Part shown: positions 48,350 through 57,208 of the stretch, piece by piece
Position numbering within the stretch: the first letter of the stretch is position 1
Layout: each line of letters begins with the position of its first letter
DNA from: Patiriisocius_A hiemis
Lineage (GTDB): Bacteria > Bacteroidota > Bacteroidia > Flavobacteriales > Flavobacteriaceae
DNA: 64,000 bases
Assembly: GCF_031846325.1 (NCBI RefSeq)
Contig: NZ_JAVRHZ010000002.1
Location: 124,001-188,000 of the forward strand
Reading direction: 5' to 3'
Notes under the pieces: generated by a model
What the model was told of the DNA's origin: nothing
Database searches by the model: none
The model's input: only the letters and a program-made list of their open reading frames with translations
Made by a program: the position numbers and the translations under genes

Positions 48350-51300
48350 ATGATATCTTTAAAAAAACACACCGTAAAAAGACCCCAAATCTACCTTTAC
48401 GCTATTTGTGCTTTTTTTACCTTTTTTGCCCTCCAAAGCAGTTATTCTCAAATTGGAATTAACACAACAACTCCAGAACCCTCATCCATGCTCGATATAA
48501 ATTCTAGCAACAAAGGGCTGTTAGTTCCCAGAGTAGCGCTCACTAATGTAAACAACAGCTTATTAGATGGAATAAACACCGCTGCTAATGGACTACTTAT
48601 TTATAATACCAATGCAAGTGTAACTGGGGGCGCTGGAATTGGTTTTTATGTCTTCAATGGTACGCTTTGGGAAAAACTTTCTACTAGTGCAGATAGTGGT
48701 GGTGATGCAGATTTTTTTGAAGAAGGCACTACAAACGCACCTAATGATATAACAGATGATATTTATACTGAAGGAAATGTAGCTATTGGTAAAAATATGG
48801 CGTTTTATCCACTCGATATTGAAGCTACTGATGCTATTAGAGGACAAAATATTATGCTTAACGGAACCGCCAATGGCGCACAATATGGACAATTTATTAG
48901 CAACACTAATAGCGGTAATGGCAACCATTACGGAACATACAATACTGTTTCTGGAACAGGTACAGGTACTCATTTTGGCAGCTATCAACAAATTATAGGT
49001 TCCGGAAATGGCACTAAACATGGAAACTACAATCGTGTTGCTGGAAGCGGAAATGGTTTTAGAAATGGAACATATAATGAGGTTACTAGCACCGCAACTA
49101 GTGCAGCAAGGGGTACGTATAATTTTTTAAATGGTACGGGTTCTGGTGCTCGTTATGGAACACATAATGTACTACAAAGCAATAGTTCAGGTCGAATATA
49201 CGGTACCTATAATGATATAATAGGAAATGGAACCGAACGAAAATTTGGTAGTTACAATACCATTAATGCTGCAGCTGGAGGTACTCACTATGGGATTTAT
49301 AGTGATGTTTCAAAAGCTGGAAGTTTCTCTGGGTTTTTTAAAGGTGCAGTTGCAATTGGGACAACACCATTTCAATCTGGAACACCAGATTATTATATCA
49401 TGCCTGCTTCAAGAGGTACTAACGGGCAAATTATGCAAACCGATGCGAGTGGCAATGTGAATTGGGTGGACACATCAAGCATAGCTGGTGAAGATCATGA
49501 CTTTTATGAGGTAGGAACTACTGATGCTCCAGATGATATAAATGACAATATTTTTACACAAGGAAATGTTGGTGTTGGAACCACAAACCCTTTAGCAAAA
49601 ATTACTATCTCAGAAAACTCTAGTAATATAAATGCTCTTAGAATAAATAATATAACAACATCAGAATCTGGCGGATATAGCTCAATATATAACTCATTAT
49701 CAAGAACTATTGATAACGCTTCTACTTCTGGGTCATATGGTATAGAAAACCGTGTAACTATTAATGGGGCAAGTACAGTTCTTGGTATTTTTCCTAGAGT
49801 ATTTGGAGTTCGTAATCAAGTCGCTGGCACAAATGCCTATTTTCTAGGTGGAACAGATAATTATGTAACAGTAAATAATAATGGAACGGCTTCAGGAATT
49901 TACAATGTTCTTCAAGGAACAAACACTCTTGGAAACCTAAGTTATGGGACATATAATAATGTAAATATATCAGGTACTGGAACTACTATAGGAACAAGAA
50001 ATCAAATCTATCAAACTCAAAGCACGGGAGAAAAATATGGAGTGTTTAATGTAATTGGTAATAACACTATAACAAACACAGCTCCTATCTATGGGGTGCG
50101 CAACAACATTGGTAGAGGGGCTGGCATCCAATATGGTATTTACAATTTTTTTAATAATACGGGTACCGGTGAAAAGTATGGAACCTATACACTTTTTCCA
50201 AGTTTTGCCGGAAATCAAGTAAGCGGAACATTATACGGATCTTCAATTGTTTTTGGGGGTACGGTTCAAAGTTCATTAAATAAATATGGATATCATGTAA
50301 ATATTCCTTCAACTAACGCTGGAATTCATTACGGAGTTTATAGTGATGTCACAAAATCTGATAGTTATGCAGGATATTTTTTAGGGAGAACAGCAATTGG
50401 AACAACTACAGCAAACACCTATATTTTACCCCAATCTAGAGGAACAAACGGGCAAATAATGCAAACCGATGCGAGTGGCAATGTGAATTGGGTGGACACA
50501 TCAAGCATAGCTGGTGAAGATCATGACTTTTATGAGGTAGGAACTACTGATGCTCCAGACAACATAAATGATGATATTTACACACAGGGCAATGTAGCGA
50601 TTGGAAGAGTAACTGCACTTTATCCACTCGATATTTCTGCGATAGGACTGAGAGCTGTAAATGTTTTAATGGATGGCACAGATGACATTTCAAAAAGCGG
50701 TACCGTTAATACCATTACAAATGATGGGAATGGTCAACACCAAGGTGTTTATAATATTATAAGTGGTGATGGCTCTGGTGATCATTATGGCGTTTATAAT
50801 ACTCTTGGCAGTAATGGAACTGGAAGTTTTTTTGGTACCTATTCCAGGTTTAACTCAACCTCTGCAAATGAAGAAGAAGGAATTAGAAATGAGTTTATTG
50901 GAGACTCCCCTACAACACAAAGAGGAGTGAACAATAGATTTACAAATGATGGTTCCGGTAACAGAGTGGGGATTTTCAATACATTTTTTGGCTCTGGAAA
51001 CGGTTTACAAACTGGCGTTTCTAATGTTTTTAATAATACTGGAAATGGAGTAAAAGTAGGATTTGATGCAGTAATCGCTGGCGGTAATGGTGATAGATAC
51101 GGTTTTAGGACAAATATAAATACCGGAGGCGGAGGAACACATTATGGTATTAGTAGTGTGGTTTTAAAACCTGGTAGCTTTTCAGGCTACTTCTTAGGAA
51201 ATGTTTCAATAGGTACAACAACAACCAATAATTATATTTTACCCCAATCTAGAGGAACAAACGGGCAAATAATGCAAACAGATGGAAGTGGTAATGTTGG

Positions 51301-51982
51301 TTGGGTAGATTTACCAGCTAGCACTTCTTTTTGGTCAAGATCTGGAAACCAACTTGATGTCGCTACAGCTGGAGACAATATTAACTTTACAAGTGACCAA
51401 ACAAGTATTACATTTCCAGCTACTACTGGAACACCAAGCTCTATGATGTATCTTTTTGAATCTGGAACTTCAAACACGGACCGTATGGTGTTTTCACAAT
51501 CTTCTCTCTTTGAAAATTGGGGACTAATGTATCGTGACAGTAACGATTCATTTAGATTTTTACGAAATGGAGCAGACAGAGTAGTAATAAATATAGGTGC
51601 TGGTAATCCCTTAGTAGTAAATGGAACAGCACAAGCAACATCTTTCCAGAGCGATACCACTACCTATCCAGATTATGTTTTCGAAAAATATTATAATAAT
51701 ACTTCAGAAATTAATGATGAATACACTTTTAAAACTTTAGATGAAGTTGAAAAATTTATAAAAGAGAATGGACATTTACCTGGGGTAACATCTTATAATG
51801 AAGTGAAAGAGCAAGGAATGACTATTAATTTAAGTGAAACTTCAGTAAAAAATTTAGAAAAGATAGAAGAGTTATTTCTCTACACTATAGAGCTTAAAAA
51901 AGAGAATGATATACTAAAACAAAAACATGAAGCACTAGAGGAACGTCTTAAAAAAATTGAATCACTACTCTTTGAAAAATAG
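48350..51982 (+). CDS. Large secreted repeat protein with three 15-residue-repeat cassettes
   Basis: A 1210-residue exported protein: signal peptide (LYAICAFFTFFALQSSYSQ), a QIGINTTTPEPSSMLDINS start typical of flavobacterial tail-fibre-like proteins, three arrays of 15-residue repeats of form xGTYNxxxGxGxGxx (about residues 178-325, 464-665, 795-940), each closed by HYGIYSDVxKxGSFSGYFxG and AIGT, and linked by modules containing RGTNGQIMQTDASGN and GEDHDFYEVGTTDAP. The C-terminus has PDYVFEKYY, HLPGVTSYNEV and a coiled coil (1165-1210). It is likely a fibrous beta-solenoid surface protein; no T9SS signal is seen. Role unknown. Confidence 0.8.
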   Translation: MISLKKHTVKRPQIYLYAICAFFTFFALQSSYSQIGINTTTPEPSSMLDINSSNKGLLVPRVALTNVNNSLLDGINTAANGLLIYNTNASVTGGAGIGFYVFNGTLWEKLSTSADSGGDADFFEEGTTNAPNDITDDIYTEGNVAIGKNMAFYPLDIEATDAIRGQNIMLNGTANGAQYGQFISNTNSGNGNHYGTYNTVSGTGTGTHFGSYQQIIGSGNGTKHGNYNRVAGSGNGFRNGTYNEVTSTATSAARGTYNFLNGTGSGARYGTHNVLQSNSSGRIYGTYNDIIGNGTERKFGSYNTINAAAGGTHYGIYSDVSKAGSFSGFFKGAVAIGTTPFQSGTPDYYIMPASRGTNGQIMQTDASGNVNWVDTSSIAGEDHDFYEVGTTDAPDDINDNIFTQGNVGVGTTNPLAKITISENSSNINALRINNITTSESGGYSSIYNSLSRTIDNASTSGSYGIENRVTINGASTVLGIFPRVFGVRNQVAGTNAYFLGGTDNYVTVNNNGTASGIYNVLQGTNTLGNLSYGTYNNVNISGTGTTIGTRNQIYQTQSTGEKYGVFNVIGNNTITNTAPIYGVRNNIGRGAGIQYGIYNFFNNTGTGEKYGTYTLFPSFAGNQVSGTLYGSSIVFGGTVQSSLNKYGYHVNIPSTNAGIHYGVYSDVTKSDSYAGYFLGRTAIGTTTANTYILPQSRGTNGQIMQTDASGNVNWVDTSSIAGEDHDFYEVGTTDAPDNINDDIYTQGNVAIGRVTALYPLDISAIGLRAVNVLMDGTDDISKSGTVNTITNDGNGQHQGVYNIISGDGSGDHYGVYNTLGSNGTGSFFGTYSRFNSTSANEEEGIRNEFIGDSPTTQRGVNNRFTNDGSGNRVGIFNTFFGSGNGLQTGVSNVFNNTGNGVKVGFDAVIAGGNGDRYGFRTNINTGGGGTHYGISSVVLKPGSFSGYFLGNVSIGTTTTNNYILPQSRGTNGQIMQTDGSGNVGWVDLPASTSFWSRSGNQLDVATAGDNINFTSDQTSITFPATTGTPSSMMYLFESGTSNTDRMVFSQSSLFENWGLMYRDSNDSFRFLRNGADRVVINIGAGNPLVVNGTAQATSFQSDTTTYPDYVFEKYYNNTSEINDEYTFKTLDEVEKFIKENGHLPGVTSYNEVKEQGMTINLSETSVKNLEKIEELFLYTIELKKENDILKQKHEALEERLKKIESLLFEK
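49433..49533 (+). repeat. 101-bp perfect direct repeat, copy 1
   Basis: Bases 49433-49533 are identical to 50459-50559. The offset is 1026 bases (342 codons), so recombination would delete or duplicate a cassette in frame. Confidence 0.95.
50420..50466 (+). repeat. 47-bp perfect direct repeat, copy 1
   Basis: Identical to 51233-51279; offset 813 bases (271 codons), again in frame. Encodes YILPQSRGTNGQIMQ. Confidence 0.93.
50459..50559 (+). repeat. 101-bp perfect direct repeat, copy 2
   Basis: Second copy of the linker-module DNA. Its start also belongs to a second repeat family: 50420-50466 is identical to 51233-51279. Confidence 0.95.
51233..51279 (+). repeat. 47-bp perfect direct repeat, copy 2
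   Basis: Second copy, at the junction between the third repeat array and the C-terminal part. Confidence 0.93.
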
Positions 51983-52074
51983 ATTGTATTGCCCAAATCT
52001 ACCTATAAATCTCAAGCAACCAGTTTGCGCTAACTAACCAAATAGCCATAAAACAAGCAAGCTGGTTTTGAGGT

Positions 52075-52641
52075 TTATTCATGTTGCTGGGCTACTTTTT
52101 CTAAGCCCAAATACCAATCCTCCCCAAACCTTCTAATCAAGGCATCTTTCACAAATTTGTATACAGGGACTTGTAACTCTTTTCCAAGACTACAAGCATC
52201 ATCACAGATAGGCCATTTATGATAGTTTACTGCAGCAAACTCACTATACTCTTGAATACGCACAGGATATAAATGACATGAAATAGGTTTTCTAAAGTCA
52301 ATTTCACCCGCATTATAGGCATCTTCAATACCGCAGCCTGCCGTTCCATTTTCTGAAAAAGTAACATACGCACATTCCTTACCGTTTACCAAAGGAGTTT
52401 CTAACTCATCAAGATCGCTAGTAATATGAGTGCCTTGCTTCTCAATAGCTTGAATACCTTCTTCACGCAAAAAGGGTTTTACTTTAGAATAAATATTTTT
52501 TAAAATAGTCACCTCATCTTTAGTGACAGGAGCACCAGCCTCACCTTCAATACAGCAAGCACCTTTGCATGCAGAAAGGTTACAGACAAACTCTTTTTCT
52601 ATTATATCTTCTGAAACGATTGTTTTTCCTAACTGAAACAT
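52075..52641 (-). CDS. DUF3109 family cysteine-rich protein
   Basis: A 188-residue cytoplasmic protein with conserved cysteines: CNLSACKGACCIEGEAGAPV near residue 20, CAYV, GCGIEDAYNAG, CHLYPVR and CDDAC. This is the DUF3109 pattern, related to the YkgJ-type CxxxCxxCC zinc/iron-sulfur cluster families; biochemical role unknown. A -7 box lies six bases before the ATG, so the mRNA is probably leaderless. Confidence 0.82.
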   Translation of the reverse strand: MFQLGKTIVSEDIIEKEFVCNLSACKGACCIEGEAGAPVTKDEVTILKNIYSKVKPFLREEGIQAIEKQGTHITSDLDELETPLVNGKECAYVTFSENGTAGCGIEDAYNAGEIDFRKPISCHLYPVRIQEYSEFAAVNYHKWPICDDACSLGKELQVPVYKFVKDALIRRFGEDWYLGLEKVAQQHE

Positions 52642-52646
52642 AGTTG

Positions 52647-52654
52647 CAAAGCTA
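52647..52654 (-). promoter_or_regulatory. -7 box of the DUF3109 gene
   Basis: Minus strand TAGCTTTG, full match to TAnnTTTG, ending six bases before the ATG at 52641. Confidence 0.5.
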
Positions 52655-52757
52655 TGCTTTTTGTAATCGAAACCGAAACCAAAATTAAAGATTGAATCTT
52701 GTTATAGATTAAAGAAAAATTCATCCCTTTTAATCACCATACCCTCTTTAAAAAGAC

Positions 52758-52765
52758 TAATTTTG
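52758..52765 (+). promoter_or_regulatory. -7 box of the marC-like gene
   Basis: TAATTTTG, full match to TAnnTTTG; transcription near 52770 and a leader of about 19 bases containing AAAAAGAAG before the ATG. Confidence 0.5.
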
Positions 52766-52788
52766 CATAGTATTTAAAAAGAAGTGTT

Positions 52789-53370
52789 ATGAACCTTAAT
52801 TTTAAAGAGATTGCTACAGCCACTATGGTACTTTTTGCCGTTATTGACATTGTGGGAAGTATTCCAATTATTATTTCTTTACGTGAAAAATCTGGGAAAA
52901 TAAAAAGTGGTCGCGCCTCAATAATTGCAGCTATTGTATTAACGGTATTCTTATTTATTGGTGAAGAAATTCTTAAACTAATTGGAATTAATGTTTACGA
53001 ATTTGCTGTTGCGGGTGCCTTTATTCTATTTTTTATTGCCATAGAAATGGTATTGGGAATTAAGCTTTTTAAACAGAATGAAACCAATCTAGAAATGGCT
53101 ACGGTTTTCCCTATTGCTTTTCCAATTGTAGCAGGTCCAGGAAGTTTAACTACACTTTTATCATTACGTGCAGAATTTGCACTAGAAAACATTATTGTAG
53201 CGATTATTGTAAACGTAGTAGTCGTTTTTATAGTTTTAAAAACCTCCAATAAACTTCAGAGGTTTTTAGGCAAAAACGGTATTGCAATTATCGAAAAGAT
53301 TTTTGGTGTAATTTTACTTGCTATTGCAGTAAAGCTATTTACATCCAACATCCAAGAACTATTTAATTAA
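52789..53370 (+). CDS. MarC-family integral membrane protein
   Basis: A 193-residue protein with six hydrophobic helices and the MarC/UPF0056 signatures AVIDIVGSIPIIISL (residues 18-32) and FPIAFPIVAGPGSLTTLL (about 105-122). The family was once linked to multidrug resistance but has no proven transport function. Four bases upstream of a small membrane-protein gene, so co-transcribed with it. Confidence 0.88.
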   Translation: MNLNFKEIATATMVLFAVIDIVGSIPIIISLREKSGKIKSGRASIIAAIVLTVFLFIGEEILKLIGINVYEFAVAGAFILFFIAIEMVLGIKLFKQNETNLEMATVFPIAFPIVAGPGSLTTLLSLRAEFALENIIVAIIVNVVVVFIVLKTSNKLQRFLGKNGIAIIEKIFGVILLAIAVKLFTSNIQELFN

Positions 53371-53374
53371 TACT

Positions 53375-53575
53375 ATGAAAAATTTAATCTACGCACTAAT
53401 CCTTATCGCTCTTGGGCTTATTATTTTTAATGTTACCAAATTAAATTTTGAAGCTCTATTTGAAGGAGATAGTATGATTGCTGCCATTAGCATTTTGGCA
53501 TCGGCATGTACTATATTGCTCCTTGCTATTTTATTAGTTTCAAAAAAAATTCATAAAAAACAGGGTAGAAACTAA
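53375..53575 (+). CDS. Small two-TM membrane protein
   Basis: A 66-residue protein with two hydrophobic helices (residues about 3-19 and 36-56) and a basic tail (KKIHKKQGRN). It follows marC by four bases and its stop codon overlaps the stop of the convergent lipoprotein gene by four bases. Function unknown. Confidence 0.65.
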   Translation: MKNLIYALILIALGLIIFNVTKLNFEALFEGDSMIAAISILASACTILLLAILLVSKKIHKKQGRN

Positions 53576-54174
53576 CCTAAATCTTCTAAGTCAAGATTAT
53601 CAACTGCGTCCCAAGTTTCTTCAACATTCATTCCCTTTCCAGTTACTTGAACGTAAAAGCGCTTACCATACATTAACTGAATAATTGTTTTATTATTCTT
53701 TTTTTGGTACTCCTCCATAGCTTTTATATTGTCTTTTTTAACTGTCCTTTTGGTGTATGTTTCGGTCTCTTCCTCCATATCCATTGACAAAAGCATTCTT
53801 GCTCCTGCTGTAGCAGAAGCTCCTATCTCACCAGCTCCATCCATTACATTAACAGTTATAGATTGTGACTTGTCCTCGTTAGAGTAAGTAGCTTCGATAT
53901 TTGCAATTTTCATATAAGAAACCTGCCCAGCTTTATAGGCAGTTCTTTTCATTCCTAGTACTTCTTCTGGGAGCCAAGATTTCATTTCTTCGTTTGTGAG
54001 AGGTTCTTCCTGTTGTAACTCTTTAATATCTTCCTGCATGGTATTAAGCTCATCTACAGCTTTTTTAGAATTACTTACAGCATTTTTAGTCTCTTTAATT
54101 TTTTTACTTACGGGGTTGTCCTTGCATCCAAACACAAATACTGAAAGGATTGCAAGTAGGGCTAATTTTTTCAT
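53572..54174 (-). CDS. Hypothetical lipoprotein
   Basis: A 200-residue lipoprotein (lipobox SVFVFGCKD, Cys at residue 17) with a helical, charged N-terminal half (KKIKETKNAVSNSKKAVDELNTMQEDIKELQQ) and a beta-rich domain (ANIEATYSNEDKSQSITVNVMDGAGE; TIIQLMYGKRFYVQVTGKGM). Unknown family. A -7-like box (TATCTTTA, minus strand, 54202-54209) lies about 28 bases upstream. Confidence 0.66.
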   Translation of the reverse strand: MKKLALLAILSVFVFGCKDNPVSKKIKETKNAVSNSKKAVDELNTMQEDIKELQQEEPLTNEEMKSWLPEEVLGMKRTAYKAGQVSYMKIANIEATYSNEDKSQSITVNVMDGAGEIGASATAGARMLLSMDMEEETETYTKRTVKKDNIKAMEEYQKKNNKTIIQLMYGKRFYVQVTGKGMNVEETWDAVDNLDLEDLG

Positions 54175-54282
54175 AATGATTGTATTTAATTAGTTAGATA
54201 ATAAAGATACTAATTTACTAACAATCAGCCATGTGAAAAACACCCGTTTGGGTACCGTTAAATATTAAAATTATAATGGAAA

Positions 54283-55893
54283 TTACTCTTGGTCTTGTTC
54301 AATAGGATACTCCAGCTCCAATACTTTTTGAATCATGGCATCATCTTGATTTAAGATAAACTCAAACTCGTTGGGACCATAGAGTTGTTCAGCAATATTA
54401 GCCTTTAATGCTTTTTTAAGTCTTTCAGCATAATTACCAGTTAGGTCAATTTGTGCTTCATTAAAGCGAGCATATTCTATAAACTCTTCTGAAAGGCTTT
54501 GTGGCACTTCATAATTTTCAGAAAACGCTTTAAAGTTCATACCATCAAATTGCTTTCTGTGATCTTCATTCTCTAAGTATTCGAAAATAAAGTAATTCAT
54601 AAATCCGCTTCTAGAAACATACTGAAGAGTTTCGCTTTCAACACTTGTATCTTTTGGCACAAAAACATCTGGAATAATGCCTCCGCCGCCATAGACTACT
54701 TTACCCTTAGGGGTCACAAATTTTAGAGAATCTGCTACTTGAATGCTATCTACACTCAACAACTCTCCATTATCGTAACGTTCTTGATAATCTTTGTAAT
54801 AATCACCATTTCCATTACCATATGGACGCTGGATAGACCTGCCTGTTGGGGTGTAATACCTTGCAATTGTGAGTCGTACAGCGCTTCCATCTCCTAATGC
54901 CATTTCACGTTGCACAAGCCCTTTACCAAAAGATCTTCTACCAACTATAACACCTCTGTCATTATCCTGAAGTGCGCCAGCTAAAATCTCACTTGCCGAT
55001 GCAGAGTTTTCGTTGATGAGAACATATACTTTGTTATCTTCAAAAGAGCCTTTTTTAGTTGCGAAGGTTTTTTGTTCTTCCCCTGCCTTATTTCTAGTAA
55101 TCAAAACTAGTTTGTCATCTTTTAAAAATTCATCAACAATCTCTTCGGTAACTCCAATATATCCGCCAGGATTTCCTCTTAAGTCAACAATTAGACTCTT
55201 TACTCCTTGATCTCTCAAATCATCTAATGCTTCATCAAACTCATCATATGTAGTTTCAGAAAAACGATTGATTTTTATATAACCCACCTCATCATTAACC
55301 ATGTAGGAAGCGTCTATACTTATAAGAGGGACATCTGCTCTTCTTACGTTAAGAGTAATTATTTCATCCTCGTTCTTTCGATAAACTTTTAATTCTACCT
55401 TAGAGTTTTTTTCTCCTTTTAAATAATTAGATATACTATCTCTATCAATCCCTTCTCCAAAAAGCTTAACTCCATCTGCGTATAAAATTCTATCACCCCC
55501 TTTTATTCCAGCAACAGATGCTGGACCACCTTCAATAGCTCTAATTACAGCAATAGAATCTCGATAGGGATAAAAGCTTACGCCAATCCCAACAAAATTT
55601 CCTCGCATTTCGTTAGCGCTATCTTCATAATCATCCACAGGAATGTAAACTGAGTGCGGGTCTAAGTTTTCCAGTATTCCGTTTACAGTTACGTCCACAA
55701 TGCTATCTGTATTTACCTGATCAACGTACTCGTAATCTATGTAATCTATAAGTCTGTTTAGTTTATCTTTTTTGGAATTGGTAGCAAATATTTTTTCGTT
55801 AGTATCCGTAAAGTTGAGTTTAGAGCCAATAAAAATTCCGCCTGCAATAGCAAGTCCAAGTAATAAGGGAATATACTTTTTGTGGAACTTCAT
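54283..55893 (-). CDS. S41-family C-terminal processing protease
   Basis: A 536-residue serine protease of the CtpA/tail-specific family: N-terminal membrane anchor/signal (YIPLLLGLAIAGGIFIGSKL), a PDZ domain (about residues 90-170, FVGIGVSFYPYRDSIAVIRA), and the S41 catalytic region with VDLRGNPGGY, NENSASASEILAGAL (nucleophile Ser) and RSFGKGLVQ (catalytic Lys). It trims periplasmic proteins from their C-termini. It is coupled to the upstream deaminase gene by a one-base overlap (TAATG). Confidence 0.93.
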   Translation of the reverse strand: MKFHKKYIPLLLGLAIAGGIFIGSKLNFTDTNEKIFATNSKKDKLNRLIDYIDYEYVDQVNTDSIVDVTVNGILENLDPHSVYIPVDDYEDSANEMRGNFVGIGVSFYPYRDSIAVIRAIEGGPASVAGIKGGDRILYADGVKLFGEGIDRDSISNYLKGEKNSKVELKVYRKNEDEIITLNVRRADVPLISIDASYMVNDEVGYIKINRFSETTYDEFDEALDDLRDQGVKSLIVDLRGNPGGYIGVTEEIVDEFLKDDKLVLITRNKAGEEQKTFATKKGSFEDNKVYVLINENSASASEILAGALQDNDRGVIVGRRSFGKGLVQREMALGDGSAVRLTIARYYTPTGRSIQRPYGNGNGDYYKDYQERYDNGELLSVDSIQVADSLKFVTPKGKVVYGGGGIIPDVFVPKDTSVESETLQYVSRSGFMNYFIFEYLENEDHRKQFDGMNFKAFSENYEVPQSLSEEFIEYARFNEAQIDLTGNYAERLKKALKANIAEQLYGPNEFEFILNQDDAMIQKVLELEYPIEQDQE

Positions 55894-56324
55894 TATACGT
55901 CTATATCTTTTATATGTGTTATGCTAACGCCCGCTTTTTCTAAAAATTTTATACCAGAATCATCTTTATAACCGTCCAGATATACTAATCTAGAAATTCC
56001 AGCCTGATGTATTAATTTACTACATTGTTGGCAGGGCGACATTGTAATATATAGTGTAGCTCCTTTACAGGATTGTGTAGACGAGGCAACTTTTAAAATA
56101 GCATTTGCTTCTGCGTGTAATACATACCATTTTGTGTATCCTTCTTCGTCTTCGCAAAAATTTTCGAAACCAGTTGGAGTACCATTATACCCATCACTAA
56201 TTATCATTTTATCTTTCACAATAAGTGCGCCAACTTGTTTTCTTTTACAATAAGACAACTTACTCCATTCTTTTGCCATACGCAGGTATGCGATGTCGTA
56301 CTTTAATTGTTTTTTCTTACTCAT
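55893..56324 (-). CDS. Deoxycytidylate (dCMP) deaminase family protein
   Basis: A 143-residue zinc deaminase of the dCMP/ComEB group: LSYCKRKQVGALIVKD, NGTPTGFENFCEDEEG (dCMP-specific loop), HAEANAIL (His ligand, catalytic Glu) and MSPCQQCSKLI (Cys ligands). It would convert dCMP to dUMP for thymidylate synthesis. A -7 box (TAACTTTG) lies at 56334-56341. The gene overlaps the S41 protease gene by one base. Confidence 0.9.
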   Translation of the reverse strand: MSKKKQLKYDIAYLRMAKEWSKLSYCKRKQVGALIVKDKMIISDGYNGTPTGFENFCEDEEGYTKWYVLHAEANAILKVASSTQSCKGATLYITMSPCQQCSKLIHQAGISRLVYLDGYKDDSGIKFLEKAGVSITHIKDIDV

Positions 56325-56333
56325 ATTGAATTA

Positions 56334-56341
56334 CAAAGTTA
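56334..56341 (-). promoter_or_regulatory. -7 box of the deaminase-protease operon
   Basis: Minus strand TAACTTTG, full match to TAnnTTTG; transcription near 56329 and a leader of only about five bases. Confidence 0.5.
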
Positions 56342-56395
56342 GTAGCGAAAGTAACAGGAAGTTACATTTAATACTATAAAGTGCTGTTAAAATAG

Positions 56396-56974
56396 TTACA
56401 GTAAACAGTTTTCTGCTAGCATAGGTAACACTCTTCCTATCACAATTGCCGAAACTACCAACACCCACTCTCGTTGTCGTACTTTAAAAAGACCTTGAAA
56501 TAAATACGCCAAAATAAGTACACATAACACAACAATAACCTGAGAGATCTCTACTCCAGCAGCAAAACCTAGTAATGAAATTACTTCGTTTTCAGGAGCT
56601 ATCATTTTGTAGTAAGTAGCAAAGCCAAAACCGTGAATTAAACCAAAAAACAAAGTAGTTATTATATATAAAGTTATCCAAGTACTGGATACTTTGTTTC
56701 CCTTAGTGAAAAAATTAGCGATAGCTGTTATCGCAATGGTTATGGGTATTAGACATTCTATTAGACCTGTATTTACGGAAACAACATCATAGTGTGCCAA
56801 CAATAAAGAAATGGTATGTCCAACGGTAAATACCGTGACCATAAGCAGTAATTTCTTCCAAGAAGTAAAGGTGTATACCGCCGCTAAAACCAATAAAAAC
56901 AAAACGTGGTCATAGGCCTTCCAGTCCAGCACATGTTCTAATCCCAATGAAAAATAAAATGAAAAATCTTGCAT
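56396..56974 (-). CDS. HupE/UreJ-family membrane protein
   Basis: About 193 residues, six or seven membrane helices. The family signature is at the N-terminus: LGLEHVLDWKAYDHVLFLLVLAA, and GLIHGFGFATYY is the second histidine-rich helix. HupE/UreJ proteins are proposed nickel or metal permeases, but in this subgroup no nickel enzyme is adjacent. A longer frame from 57049 would add 25 residues; a -7-like box (TATCTTTA at 57002-57009) lies inside it and the family usually starts just before the signature, so the ATG at 56974 is chosen. Confidence 0.8.
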   Translation of the reverse strand: MQDFSFYFSLGLEHVLDWKAYDHVLFLLVLAAVYTFTSWKKLLLMVTVFTVGHTISLLLAHYDVVSVNTGLIECLIPITIAITAIANFFTKGNKVSSTWITLYIITTLFFGLIHGFGFATYYKMIAPENEVISLLGFAAGVEISQVIVVLCVLILAYLFQGLFKVRQREWVLVVSAIVIGRVLPMLAENCLL

Positions 56975-57001
56975 AGTAGCATCCTCGTTTTGAACGACGT
57001 G

Positions 57002-57009
57002 TAAAGATA
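57002..57009 (-). promoter_or_regulatory. Candidate -7 box of the HupE-like gene
   Basis: Minus strand TATCTTTA; predicts a leader of about 23 bases to the ATG at 56974 and argues against the start at 57049. Confidence 0.4.
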
Positions 57010-57196
57010 GAAAAAGACAAATTATTTTTACTAAGACATTTGTAAACAATTACATAAAACAAATCATTAATAACGTATGTACAATTGTGACACTCAATTT
57101 TAAAAACCATCTAGTTTGTTGATTTTCAACATTCCTAGTTAGGTTAACGTAAGGTTAATGTATTATTTATTTTTCTTTTTTTCATTGTTCTTGACT

Positions 57197-57204
57197 TACA
57201 TTTG
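57197..57204 (+). promoter_or_regulatory. -7 box of the OmpR-type two-component operon, leaderless start
   Basis: TACATTTG, full match to TAnnTTTG, ending exactly five bases before the ATG at 57209. No -33 TTG at the usual distance. Confidence 0.55.
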
Positions 57205-57208
57205 AGCC

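Noticed and set aside
48881..51170. CRISPR-like periodic DNA
   Set aside because: The periodicity is 45 bases in frame (15 codons) within one long coding sequence, with variable repeats and no spacers or cas genes.
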